Of a DNA stretch of 64,000 bases, positions 27,862-36,332 are shown piece after piece. The position numbers were made by a program, and so were the translations under genes. The stretch is from the NCBI RefSeq assembly GCF_010729305.1, contig NZ_AP022574.1, positions 2,418,001-2,482,000 of the forward strand. The letters run 5' to 3'. This DNA is from Mycolicibacterium psychrotolerans. Lineage in GTDB: Bacteria > Actinomycetota > Actinomycetes > Mycobacteriales > Mycobacteriaceae. The notes under the pieces are model-generated. The model saw only the letters and a program-made list of their open reading frames with translations. It did not search any database and had not been told where the DNA came from. The first letter of the stretch is position 1. Each line of letters begins with the position of its first letter.

Positions 27862-29515
27862 AGCCGATCGCCGTGTAGTTGAGGTCGCCGATGCCGGCCG
27901 GGCCGAAGTTGGCCAGCGTGCTGCGCACCGCGACGTTGCCCGGCGCCTGGAACAGCGGCAGGCTGAAGACTTCCTGCCAGAGCATGGTGTCGACCTCGTT
28001 GGCCAGCGTGCGGGCCTTGGTCTGATCCAGCTCGGAGAGGGTCTGCTCGATCTTCGCGTCGATCTCCGGGTTGCCGATCTTGCCGTAGTTGCTCTCGCCC
28101 TGTGACGCGTAGATCTGCGTGAGTCCTGACAACGGGAACGCGTCGCCGCCCCAGGCGAATTGAACGAGGTCGAAGTTGCCGGGCGTGACGAAGTCGGGGA
28201 ACAGCTTGCCGCCTGCGGCGGCGACGAGCTGCAGGTCGACGCCGATCTGCTGAAGGTTGTTCTGAGCGATCCTGCCGATCTGTCCGGTGCTCACGCTGTC
28301 GTAGAACACGTTGCGCACCGTCAGCCGGCGGCCGTCCTTCTCGCGGAACTGGCCGTTGAGCCGCCAGCCCAGCGCGTCGAGTTCCCGCTTGGCCGCCTCG
28401 GGATCGAACGCGATGCCGTTGTCCTGGTAGCCCTCCTGGCCCGCCACGAAGATGTGGTTGTTCAGCGGCACCGGCTTGTCCACGAGGCCGTTCTGGGCGA
28501 CGGTGACGATGCCCTGCCGGTCGATGCCCTTGGCGATCGCCCTCCGCAGCGCCGGGTCGGCGAGGATCGAGCCGGGCGCACCGTTGAACGTCAGGTGGTA
28601 CCAGCTCGCCGAGGGGGCCCGCCGGATCGCGATGCCGGGTGTGCCGCGGGCTGTCGTCAGTTCGGGGAGCGAGGCCAGGCCGGTGGCGTCGAGTGCGTTG
28701 TTCTGCAGCGCGGGGATCCGGGCCGCGTCGTCGAGCACGCTGTAGCTGATCGAATCCAGCAGTGGGGGCGTTCCCCACCACTTCGGGTTGCGCCCCAGCG
28801 TGATGCGTTGCGCCACCCGGTCGATGTTCGTGATGATGAACGGGCCGGCCGACGGTGGCGGGGCGTCCCGGAACCCGGTGTTGAAGGCCTCGGGCGTGCC
28901 CGTCATCTCCTTCGGGAAGAGCATGCCGTTGCCGGCGAACAGACCCTTCCAGTCGGCATAGTGCTTGGCGAACGTGACGACGGCCTGCCGGTCGTCGACA
29001 CCCTTGGTGACCGACCCGACCCGGTCGGCGCCGTTCGGCGAGGCGAACAGGAACCTCTTGTCCCTGCCGCTGGTCGCTGTCACCTGGGCGGCGAGATCCT
29101 CCCACGTCACCGGCCTGCCGTTGCTCCACACCGCCTTCGGATTGATCGTGTAGGTGACGACCTGGGGTTCGGTGCTCGTCAGCTCGACGTTGGTGAAGAA
29201 GTCGCTGTTGACGGTCATCTCGCCGTTGGGCTTGATGAAGTACGCGCGGGGCATCATCGCCTTGTAGATCGCGCCGATCTCGCCGAGGTTGCCGTCGATG
29301 TGCAGGTTGTTGAAGTTGGCGGGGAACCCGGTGAGTGCAAGTCGAAGGTTGCCACCCTGCCGCAGCGTCGCGGGGTCCTGCGGGTTGATGTCGGCGGACG
29401 CGCCGAGCTCGGCATTTCCCCCGGCCGAGGGCGTCTCGGTGTTCGAGCCGGAACAGCCCGTCAGGACCAGGGCGACGGTCAGGCCGACGCCGATCAGTCG
29501 CAGAAGCAGAGTCAT
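27848..29515 (-). CDS. oppA: Oligopeptide ABC transporter substrate-binding lipoprotein
   Basis: A 555-residue family-5 solute-binding protein with a lipobox LVLTGC at the end of its signal peptide. Family marks are NPKAVWSNGRPVTWEDLAAQ, ALRRAIAKGIDRQGI and the C-terminal SLPLFQAPGNVAVR. It captures peptides outside the membrane and delivers them to OppBC. It is the last gene of oppBCDA, starting 11 nt after oppD. In M. tuberculosis the system is reported to import peptides, including glutathione. The N-terminus after the lipid Cys is a short Ser/Thr/Gly linker. Confidence 0.92.
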   Translation of the reverse strand: MTLLLRLIGVGLTVALVLTGCSGSNTETPSAGGNAELGASADINPQDPATLRQGGNLRLALTGFPANFNNLHIDGNLGEIGAIYKAMMPRAYFIKPNGEMTVNSDFFTNVELTSTEPQVVTYTINPKAVWSNGRPVTWEDLAAQVTATSGRDKRFLFASPNGADRVGSVTKGVDDRQAVVTFAKHYADWKGLFAGNGMLFPKEMTGTPEAFNTGFRDAPPPSAGPFIITNIDRVAQRITLGRNPKWWGTPPLLDSISYSVLDDAARIPALQNNALDATGLASLPELTTARGTPGIAIRRAPSASWYHLTFNGAPGSILADPALRRAIAKGIDRQGIVTVAQNGLVDKPVPLNNHIFVAGQEGYQDNGIAFDPEAAKRELDALGWRLNGQFREKDGRRLTVRNVFYDSVSTGQIGRIAQNNLQQIGVDLQLVAAAGGKLFPDFVTPGNFDLVQFAWGGDAFPLSGLTQIYASQGESNYGKIGNPEIDAKIEQTLSELDQTKARTLANEVDTMLWQEVFSLPLFQAPGNVAVRSTLANFGPAGIGDLNYTAIGFMKG

Positions 29516-29526
29516 GCGGACAGACT

Positions 29527-31365
29527 CTAACCGGGATCGGGCTGCGGCCGGGGGACTGCCGCGAGCAACCGCCGCGTGTACTCGTCGCGGGGGTCGCCGA
29601 ACACCGCCTCGTTGCTGCCCTGCTCGACGATCCGGCCCCGGTGCATCACCGCGACGTCGTGGGCGAGGTGCTTGACCACGGACAGGTCGTGGGAGACGAA
29701 CAGGTAGGCCAGGCCGAACCGGTCCTGCAGGTCGAGCAGCAGGTTGATGATGCCGGCCTGGATGGACACGTCCAGCGCCGACACCGGTTCGTCGAGCGCC
29801 AGGATCTTCGGCTGCAGGGCCAACGCGCGGGCGATGCCGATGCGCTGCTTCTGCCCACCGGAGAACTCGGCCGGGTAGCGGCCGGCGTCCTCGCGGCGCA
29901 ACCCCACCAGGGTGAGCAACTCCGCCACTCGCGCCTCGGTGGTGGCTTTGTCGGATCCGTTGGCCTGCAAAGGTTCTGCGAGGACGTCGAACACCGGCAG
30001 TCGCGGATCCAGCGACGCGACGGGATCCTGGAACACCACCTGGAGGTCGCCCCGCAGGGCTCGGCGGCCGGTGCGGTCCAGTGTGGCGACGTCGGCGCCG
30101 AGCACCTCGATGCTGCCCTTCTGCGGCGCGGACAGTCCCAGGATCTGGTGCAGCGTGGTCGATTTGCCCGATCCGGACTCGCCGACGATGCCCAGGGTCC
30201 GGCCCTGCCGCAACGTCAGGTCGACGCCGTCGACCGCACGCACCTCGCCGGTCCGGCGGCGCAGCACCACACCCTTGGTCAGCGGGAAGGTCTTCACCAG
30301 GTCGCGCACCGCCAGCACGACGGGCCGCTCGCCGGTGTCGTCGGCGGCGGATCCCGGTGCGGTGGACACGCCGTAGATGTCGGCCGCGCTGCGACCGGCG
30401 ACGTCCTCGTGCCGGATGCAGGCGACCCGGTGCGCGGGGCCGACGGATTCCAGCGCAGGCTCGGCCGTGCTGCACTCCTCGACGGCCAGCGGGCAGCGCG
30501 GCGTGAACGGACAGCCGCTGGGCAGCGCAGCCGGCGACGGGGGAGCGCCGGGGATCGGCACCAGCCGCGCGCCCTGCGGCGCGTCCAGGCGCGGGACCGA
30601 GCCGAGAAGGCCTGCTGTATAAGGCATCCGGCGCTGGCTGTAGAGGTCGGCGACGGGCGCCGTCTCGACCGCCCGGCCTGCGTACATCACCAGCGCCCGG
30701 TCGGCGAACTCCGCGACGACGCCGAGGTCGTGGGTGATGATCAGCACGCCCGCGCCGGTGACGTCGCGCGCGGTGCGCAGCACGTCGAGGATCTGGGCCT
30801 GCACGGTGACGTCCAGCGCGGTCGTCGGCTCGTCGCAGATCAGCAGATCCGGATCGTTGGCGATGGCGATGGCGATCACCACCCGTTGGCGTTCCCCGCC
30901 GGAGAGCTCGTGCGGGAACGCCCGGGCCCGCTGCGCCGGCTGGGAGATGCCGACCAGTTCGAGCAGTTCGACGGCGCGGGTGCGGGCCGCGCCACGGCTG
31001 ACGTCGCGATGATGGACGCGGATCGCCTCGGCGATCTGGTCGCCGACGGTGTAGACCGGCGTCAGCGACGACATCGGATCCTGGAAGACGGTGCCGATCC
31101 TGGCGCCGCGCACCCGCGACATCTCGGCGTCCGACCCGGTGAGCAGTTCCTGACCGTGTAACCGCACCGACCCGGACACCTCGGCGTACTCGGGCAGCAG
31201 CCCGACGACGGCCATCGCACCCGCCGATTTGCCCGCACCGGATTCGCCGACCAGGGCGACCACTTCGCCGGAGGCGACGTCGTAGTCCAGGCCGCGTACC
31301 GCGGCCACCCGTTCGGTGTCGGTGGGGAACGTGACGGTCAGCCCGCGCACCTCGAGCAGGCTCAT
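29527..31365 (-). CDS. oppD: Oligopeptide ABC transporter, fused twin ATPase
   Basis: A 612-residue protein carrying two ATPase domains, so it does the work of OppD and OppF. Domain 1 has GESGAGKS and LSGGERQR with [12 protein letters not shown]; domain 2 has GESGSGKST and FSGGQKQR with [11 protein letters not shown]. Between them is the oligopeptide C-terminal region with four cysteines ([15 protein letters not shown], then VACI). This arrangement binds an iron-sulfur cluster in some peptide transporters. In domain 1 a Ser-Ala follows the Walker Lys (GKSAG) instead of the usual Ser/Thr pair. Its ATG overlaps the oppC stop. Confidence 0.92.
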   Translation of the reverse strand: MSLLEVRGLTVTFPTDTERVAAVRGLDYDVASGEVVALVGESGAGKSAGAMAVVGLLPEYAEVSGSVRLHGQELLTGSDAEMSRVRGARIGTVFQDPMSSLTPVYTVGDQIAEAIRVHHRDVSRGAARTRAVELLELVGISQPAQRARAFPHELSGGERQRVVIAIAIANDPDLLICDEPTTALDVTVQAQILDVLRTARDVTGAGVLIITHDLGVVAEFADRALVMYAGRAVETAPVADLYSQRRMPYTAGLLGSVPRLDAPQGARLVPIPGAPPSPAALPSGCPFTPRCPLAVEECSTAEPALESVGPAHRVACIRHEDVAGRSAADIYGVSTAPGSAADDTGERPVVLAVRDLVKTFPLTKGVVLRRRTGEVRAVDGVDLTLRQGRTLGIVGESGSGKSTTLHQILGLSAPQKGSIEVLGADVATLDRTGRRALRGDLQVVFQDPVASLDPRLPVFDVLAEPLQANGSDKATTEARVAELLTLVGLRREDAGRYPAEFSGGQKQRIGIARALALQPKILALDEPVSALDVSIQAGIINLLLDLQDRFGLAYLFVSHDLSVVKHLAHDVAVMHRGRIVEQGSNEAVFGDPRDEYTRRLLAAVPRPQPDPG

Positions 31366-32249
31366 CGGCGTGCCCCCCGCCGCCGGGCCGGCCGCATCCC
31401 CGGGTCGAGCGCGTCGCGCAGCCCGTCCCCGATCAGGTTGGCGCACAGCACGATCAGCACCAGCACACCGGCGGGGAACAGGAACACCCACGGGAACGTC
31501 GTCACCGAACCCGTGCCGGCGGCGATCAAGGTGCCCAGCGACACGTCGGGCGGCTGCACCCCGAAACCGAGGAAACTGAGCCCGGTTTCGGCGAGGATCG
31601 CGACCCCGACGTTCAGCGTGGTGTCGATGATCAGGATGGACGCGACATTCGGCACGATGTGGCGGGCGATGATCCGCGGGTTGCTCACCCCCATATACCG
31701 TGCGGCGGCCACGAATTCGCGGTCCCGCAGGCTCATCGTCATCCCGCGGACCATGCGCGAGCTGATCATCCAGCTGAACGCGGCGAGAAGCACGATGAGC
31801 CAGATGACGGTGCCGCTGCCCCTGGTGCTCGGCGTGACGATCGCGATCAGGATGAAGCCCGGCACGACGAGCAGCAGGTCGACGAACCACATCAGCACCG
31901 TGTCGCGCCAGCCGCCGAAGTATCCGGCGACCGCGCCCACCGTCGCGGCGACCAGCGTGGAGATCACCGCCACGCAGACGCCGATGATCAGCGATTTCTG
32001 CATACCCCGCAGGGTTTGGGCGAGCAGATCCTGGCCGAGTGCGTTGGTGCCGAACCAGTGCTGGGGCGACGGCGGCTGCTGCAACGCGTAGTAGTCGAGG
32101 TCGGTGTAGGAGTAGGGCAGCAGCGGGGGCAGCGCCCAGCACCCGACGAACAGCACCACCAGCACCACCACCGACACCATCGCAGGCCGGTTGGCGCGGA
32201 AACGGCGCCACACCAGCGTGCGTCGGGTCACGAACTCCGGCGCGGTCAC
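31362..32249 (-). CDS. oppC: Oligopeptide ABC transporter permease
   Basis: A 295-residue inner-membrane permease with an N-terminal OppC-type helix (about residues 20-45), a loop with [12 protein letters not shown] and five further helices. The EAA loop [21 protein letters not shown] contacts the ATPase. The GTG at 32247-32249 overlaps the oppB stop as GTGA, so OppB and OppC are made together. It pairs with OppB to form the peptide channel. Confidence 0.92.
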   Translation of the reverse strand: MTAPEFVTRRTLVWRRFRANRPAMVSVVVLVVLFVGCWALPPLLPYSYTDLDYYALQQPPSPQHWFGTNALGQDLLAQTLRGMQKSLIIGVCVAVISTLVAATVGAVAGYFGGWRDTVLMWFVDLLLVVPGFILIAIVTPSTRGSGTVIWLIVLLAAFSWMISSRMVRGMTMSLRDREFVAAARYMGVSNPRIIARHIVPNVASILIIDTTLNVGVAILAETGLSFLGFGVQPPDVSLGTLIAAGTGSVTTFPWVFLFPAGVLVLIVLCANLIGDGLRDALDPGMRPARRRGARR

Positions 32250-33223
32250 GAGACACGCACCCGCGGGTCGAGGGCGGCGTAGATGACGTCGGACAGCAGC
32301 CCGCCGAGAAGGATCGTCGTGCCGGAGAAAACGGTGAACGCGACGACGATATTGGTGTCCTGGGCCGCGATGCCCTGGACGAACCACTCGCCCATGCCGT
32401 GCCAGCCGAAGATCTTCTCGACGAACACGGCGCCCGTGACCAGACCGCTGATGCCGTAGGCGAACAGCGTCGCCATCGGGATCAGCGCGGTGCGCAACCC
32501 GTGTTTGAACAGCGCCTGACGACGGGTCAACCCCTTGGCCCGGGCGGTGCGGATGAAATCCTGGCCCAGCACGTCGAGCATCGCGTTGCGCTGATAGCGG
32601 CTGAAGCCGGCGATCGAGGCCAGCGCCAGCGTGGCGGTCGGCAGCACCAGGTGCTGCAGCCGGTCGACGAACTGGTTCCATCCGCCTCCGACCGCGTCCG
32701 ACGACGTCTCACCGGTGTATTCGAACAGCTGCACACCGAGCACCGAGTTGACCTTCAGCGCACCGAGGATCAGCAGGTTGGCCACCACGAACGTGGGGGC
32801 GCTGATCACCAGCAGAGAGAGCACGGTGATCACGCGGTCGGACAACCGGTACTGCCGGACCGCGCCCCAGGCGCCGACCACCACGCCGATGATCGTGCCG
32901 AGCACCGAGCCGATCACGACGAGCCGCAGGCTCACCCCGACACGCCGCCACAGCTCGTCGGTGACGGGCTGGCCGGTGACGGTGGTGCCGAAGTCGCCGC
33001 GGACCGCGCCGGACACCCACTGCGCGTACCGCAGCGGGATCGGCTGATCGAGGCCGAGTTCGGCGGCCTTGGCGTCGATCACCGCCTGGGGCGGCCGCGG
33101 GTTGCGCTCGAGCAGGCTGTCGAGGGGGTGGAAGGTCAGCGACGTCAGGCAGAACGCCAGGAACGACGCCAGCCCCAGCAGCACCAGATAGTTGAGCAGC
33201 CGACGCGCGAGGAAGCGGGTCAT
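32246..33223 (-). CDS. oppB: Oligopeptide ABC transporter permease
   Basis: A 325-residue permease with six helices. It starts with the typical [15 protein letters not shown] helix, has the periplasmic segment [15 protein letters not shown] and the EAA loop [21 protein letters not shown]. It is the first full gene of oppBCDA. Its ATG overlaps the stop of a 9-codon leaderless upstream frame, which may set its translation. Confidence 0.92.
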   Translation of the reverse strand: MTRFLARRLLNYLVLLGLASFLAFCLTSLTFHPLDSLLERNPRPPQAVIDAKAAELGLDQPIPLRYAQWVSGAVRGDFGTTVTGQPVTDELWRRVGVSLRLVVIGSVLGTIIGVVVGAWGAVRQYRLSDRVITVLSLLVISAPTFVVANLLILGALKVNSVLGVQLFEYTGETSSDAVGGGWNQFVDRLQHLVLPTATLALASIAGFSRYQRNAMLDVLGQDFIRTARAKGLTRRQALFKHGLRTALIPMATLFAYGISGLVTGAVFVEKIFGWHGMGEWFVQGIAAQDTNIVVAFTVFSGTTILLGGLLSDVIYAALDPRVRVS

Positions 33224-33249
33224 CCGGCGGGTCCGCCTCGGGGCTGCAT
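33220..33249 (-). CDS. Possible leaderless 9-codon upstream frame coupled to oppB
   Basis: On the minus strand TAACCT (33256-33261) fits a -10 box and lies 6 nt before an ATG. This opens a frame coding MQPRGGPAG and ends in TGA, which overlaps the oppB ATG as ATGA. The layout suggests transcription starts on this ATG and that its translation feeds oppB. This rests on spacing alone. Confidence 0.4.
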   Translation of the reverse strand: MQPRGGPAG

Positions 33250-33255
33250 GCGGAC

Positions 33256-33261
33256 AGGTTA
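33256..33261 (-). promoter_or_regulatory. -10 box for the opp operon
   Basis: TAACCT on the minus strand, 6 nt upstream of the ATG of the short upstream frame. No good -35 is seen, as is common for mycobacterial promoters. Confidence 0.4.
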
Positions 33262-33296
33262 GGAGATGTGTCCGCCGGTCAGCGCGTCGATGCCCG

Positions 33297-33851
33297 TCAA
33301 CGCGGCGCGGCGGCCCCCATCGGACCCATGCCGGCGGGCAGGCCGGGAGCCTCCCGGGGGTCGAGGATCTCAGTGATCCGGACGGCGCCGCCCTCGCCGT
33401 CGCGGACTGCGCGGATCGTCACCTGGTCGTCGACGGCAGGCGCGCGCAGCCCGGCGCCGATCGCATACTGCTGGCTGAAGCCGTCGGCGCTGCGCACCGT
33501 CACCGATGCCGGCGACACCGCCGTCACCGTGCCGGTCTGGATCACCAGCGTGGTGTAACCGCCACCGGTGGCAGGCACCACGAACTGGCCGTGCAGCGCC
33601 GGACCCCGTGTCTCGGCGGCCCCACCCTGACCGTCGGGCGGCCCGCCCGGCGGGCCGAACGCGTGGCTGCCCATGGGCCCCGCGCCGTGCGCCGACTGCC
33701 CTGTCGCCGCGTAGATCGCGGCGCCGCCAAGGCCGGCGATCACCGCCGCGATCCCCACCGCCACCGCGGTCTCCCGTGCTCCCCATCGGCGCGGCGCAGG
33801 GTGCGGTGCGCCCCAGACGGCGTCGTCGAACGTCACGTGATCAGCACTCAT
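33297..33851 (-). CDS. Membrane-anchored protein with DUF5666-like domain
   Basis: The 184-residue product has a cytoplasmic start, one membrane helix (about residues 25-48, AVAVGIAAVIAGLGGAAIYA), a Gly/Pro/His-rich linker (about 52-80) and a small outside beta-barrel domain (about 88-160) resembling DUF5666: the strands VIQTGTVTAVSPASVTVRSA and DDQVTIRAV are typical. The function is unknown. It is divergent from the response regulator across a promoter region bearing that system's likely binding repeats, so it is probably part of the same stimulon. ATG at 33849-33851 is chosen; another lies three codons upstream. Confidence 0.7.
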   Translation of the reverse strand: MSADHVTFDDAVWGAPHPAPRRWGARETAVAVGIAAVIAGLGGAAIYAATGQSAHGAGPMGSHAFGPPGGPPDGQGGAAETRGPALHGQFVVPATGGGYTTLVIQTGTVTAVSPASVTVRSADGFSQQYAIGAGLRAPAVDDQVTIRAVRDGEGGAVRITEILDPREAPGLPAGMGPMGAAAPR

Positions 33852-33899
33852 GCTCCCCACGATGACGGTCCGAGATGTGTGCGCGCTGTGAGCGGGGTT

Positions 33900-33938
33900 T
33901 CACAGCCCGCACATAGGAACGGCACAGTCGGCACCTAG
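33900..33938 (+). promoter_or_regulatory. Four 11-bp-phased direct repeats (PhoP-like box), response regulator promoter
   Basis: TCACAGC-N4-ACATAGG starts at 33900. The cores CACAG, CATAG, CACAG and CCTAG begin at 33901, 33912, 33923 and 33934, exactly 11 bp apart. The first pair matches the M. tuberculosis PhoP consensus TCACAGC-N4-TCACAGC. The same element with the same spacing to the -10 box precedes two glycosyltransferase genes nearby, pointing to the encoded regulator as its reader. Confidence 0.65.
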
Positions 33939-33948
33939 TGCGCGCGCC

Positions 33949-33954
33949 CATAAT
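33949..33954 (+). promoter_or_regulatory. -10 box for leaderless response regulator
   Basis: CATAAT lies 6 nt before the GTG at 33961 and 49 bp after the start of the TCACAGC repeat. It supports the GTG start. Confidence 0.5.
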
Positions 33955-33960
33955 GGGGCG

Positions 33961-34728
33961 GTGGCCAACCCCTCCGACACCGGGACGACCGGGACCACCG
34001 GGGCCGACGCCGCCCGGGTGGCGATGCGCCGAGCCGACGGCAGCCCCGTGCACGTGCTCGTCGTCGACGACGAACCGGTGCTGGCCGAACTCGTCTCGAT
34101 GGCGCTGCGCTACGAAGGGTGGGAGATCTCGACAGCCGGCGACGGCGCCACGGCCATCGCACTGGCGAAGGACAACCCGCCCGACGTCGTCGTGCTCGAC
34201 GTGATGCTGCCCGACATGAGCGGTCTGGACGTGCTGCACCAGCTGCGCCGCCAGATTCCCGGTCTGCCCCTGCTGCTGCTCACCGCCAAGGACTCCGTCG
34301 AGGACCGCATCGCCGGGCTGACCGCGGGCGGCGACGACTACGTCACCAAACCGTTCAGCATCGAAGAGGTGGTGTTGCGGCTGCGGGCGCTGCTGCGCCG
34401 CACCGGGGTGAGCACCGAGACCGGCGGGGCCACCATCGTCGTCGGCGACCTCGTGCTCGACGAGGACAGCCACGAGGTGACCCGCGCCGGCGAGGTCATC
34501 ACGCTGACCGCGACGGAGTTCGAACTGCTGCGGTTCATGATGCGCAACGCCAAGCGCGTGCTGAGCAAGGCCCAGATTCTCGACCGGGTGTGGAGCTACG
34601 ACTTCGGCGGACGGTCCAACATCGTCGAGCTGTACGTGTCCTATCTGCGCAAGAAGATCGACAGCGGCCGCGAGCCGATGATCCACACGCTGCGCGGTGC
34701 CGGGTATGTCCTCAAGCCCGCGCGCTGA
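33961..34728 (+). CDS. OmpR/PhoB-family response regulator (PhoP-like)
   Basis: A 255-residue regulator. The receiver domain (about 31-145) has the acidic pocket DDE at 36-38, phosphoacceptor Asp80 in VLDVMLPDMSG, the Thr in LLLTAKDS and Lys in YVTKPF. The C-terminal winged helix (about 160-252) has LTATEFELLRFMM, the recognition region NIVELYVSYLRKKID and HTLRGAGYVLK. It resembles M. tuberculosis PhoP and TrcR in sequence. The promoter bears direct repeats fitting such a regulator, so autoregulation is likely. The kinase gene overlaps its end. Confidence 0.92.
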   Translation: MANPSDTGTTGTTGADAARVAMRRADGSPVHVLVVDDEPVLAELVSMALRYEGWEISTAGDGATAIALAKDNPPDVVVLDVMLPDMSGLDVLHQLRRQIPGLPLLLLTAKDSVEDRIAGLTAGGDDYVTKPFSIEEVVLRLRALLRRTGVSTETGGATIVVGDLVLDEDSHEVTRAGEVITLTATEFELLRFMMRNAKRVLSKAQILDRVWSYDFGGRSNIVELYVSYLRKKIDSGREPMIHTLRGAGYVLKPAR

Positions 34729-36310
34729 GCGGTCGCGCCTGAGCGTGATCAGCTCGCCGCGCAGCTGGTCGCTGCGCGCCCGGCTGCTCGTCACACAGGT
34801 GGTCCTGCTGGCCGTGGTGTGCGCAGGCATCGGCCTCGCGACCGAGTTCGCGCTGCAACGGTTCCTGATGAACCAGCTCGACGAACAGGTGGTCGAGGCG
34901 GGCAGACGCTCGTCGGTGATCTTCGAGTTCGGGCCGCCCCCACCGCCGGGTGCGGGACCGCCCGACATGATGCCGGCTCCGCCGCCGCCCCGGCCGCCGC
35001 GCCGCGTGATGATCCGCGACAAGGAAGGTCCCGGCCCGGAGTTCCTCAACGCGCCCGGGCAGGCCATCTTGACCGTCGGCGCCGTCGTCGCGGGCGGGCG
35101 GGTGCTCGACGCCGGGATGATCACCACCGACGGCGCCCGGGCCGCGATCCCCGCCGCGGCGGCTGCACAACTCGCCGCGCTGCCGGCCGACGAGCGGCCC
35201 GTCACGGTCGACCTCGACGGCCTGGGCCGCTACCGGGTGGTGAGCTTTCCCGCGCATCATCCCGGCCAGTCCGTCGTCGCCGGGCTGCCCACCAGCGACG
35301 TCGACGACACCATGCTGTGGGTCGCGGCGATCTTCTGCATTGTCGCCGTGGTCGCGCTGGTCGGCGCCGGCACCGCCGGCATGGTGATCATCCGCCGCCA
35401 GCTCGCCCCGCTGGCCCGCGTATCGGCCGCCGCTCAGCAGGTCGCCGACCTGGAACTCGACCGCGGCGAGGTGCGGTTGCCCACCCCGATCGTCAGGGTC
35501 GACCCCGCCGCGGCGAACACCGAGATCGGGCAGCTGGGCTCCGCGCTGAACCGGATGCTCGACCGGATCGCCGGGGCACTGTCGGCGCGGCACGCCAGCG
35601 AGACGCGGGTGCGTCAGTTCGTCGCCGATGCCAGCCACGAACTGCGCACACCGCTGGCCGCGATCCGCGGCTACACCGAACTGGCGCAGCGCAAGCACGA
35701 TGAGCTGCCCGACGACGTCGCCCACGCGATGAGCCGTGTCGAGTCGGAGACCGAGCGGATGACCCGGCTGGTGGAGGACATGCTGCTGCTGGCCCGGCTG
35801 GACACCGGCCGCCCGCTCGAGCGGGGACCCGTCGACCTCACCCGCCTGGTCGTCGACACCGTCAGCGACGCGCACATCGCCGGCCCCGACCACACCTGGG
35901 AGCTGGACCTGCCCGACGAGCCGGTCGCCGTGCCCGGCGACGAGGCGCGGCTGCACCAGGTGCTGGCCAATCTGCTGGCCAACGCCCGCACGCACACCCC
36001 GCCGGGCACCTCGGTGACGACCTCGCTGACCATCGACGACCGCGGTGACGCCGTTCTGACCGTCCTCGACGACGGTCCGGGCATTCCGGTCTGGCTGCAG
36101 CCGGAGGTGTTCGAGCGGTTCGCGCGCGGGGACTCGTCGCGGTCCCGGCGGGGCGGCAGCACCGGGCTGGGCCTGGCGATCGTCGCGGCCGTGGTGCGCG
36201 CGCACGGAGGCACGATCGTCGTGCACAGTGTGCCCGGCCGGACCGAGTTCGTGGTCACGCTGCCCGGTGATTCACAGCCAAGGCACAGCGGGGGCCCATC
36301 AGACGCCTAG
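34706..36310 (+). CDS. Sensor histidine kinase
   Basis: A 534-residue membrane kinase. Helix 1 (about 26-48) and helix 2 (about 205-230) enclose an outside sensor region of some 150 residues that begins with a striking proline-rich run (PPPPPGAGPP and PAPPPPRPPRR). A HAMP segment is followed by the H-box ASHELRTPLAAIRGY, then N, G1 (LDDGPGIP), F and G2 (GGSTGLGLAIV) boxes. The ATG at 34706 overlaps the regulator gene by 23 bp; a GTG at 34745 is an alternative start. It should phosphorylate the upstream regulator. The signal is unknown. Confidence 0.9.
   Translation: MSSSPRAERSRLSVISSPRSWSLRARLLVTQVVLLAVVCAGIGLATEFALQRFLMNQLDEQVVEAGRRSSVIFEFGPPPPPGAGPPDMMPAPPPPRPPRRVMIRDKEGPGPEFLNAPGQAILTVGAVVAGGRVLDAGMITTDGARAAIPAAAAAQLAALPADERPVTVDLDGLGRYRVVSFPAHHPGQSVVAGLPTSDVDDTMLWVAAIFCIVAVVALVGAGTAGMVIIRRQLAPLARVSAAAQQVADLELDRGEVRLPTPIVRVDPAAANTEIGQLGSALNRMLDRIAGALSARHASETRVRQFVADASHELRTPLAAIRGYTELAQRKHDELPDDVAHAMSRVESETERMTRLVEDMLLLARLDTGRPLERGPVDLTRLVVDTVSDAHIAGPDHTWELDLPDEPVAVPGDEARLHQVLANLLANARTHTPPGTSVTTSLTIDDRGDAVLTVLDDGPGIPVWLQPEVFERFARGDSSRSRRGGSTGLGLAIVAAVVRAHGGTIVVHSVPGRTEFVVTLPGDSQPRHSGGPSDA
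36272..36289 (+). promoter_or_regulatory. PhoP-like direct repeat, first GT39 promoter
   Basis: TCACAGC-N4-GCACAGC lies inside the end of the kinase gene. A further CCTAG core sits at 36306, in the same 11-bp phase. GATGAT (36321-36326) begins 49 bp after the repeat start and ends 6 nt before the GTG at 36333, the same geometry as at the regulator promoter. Confidence 0.6.
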
Positions 36311-36332
36311 CGGGGCCGCCGATGATCGAGCC

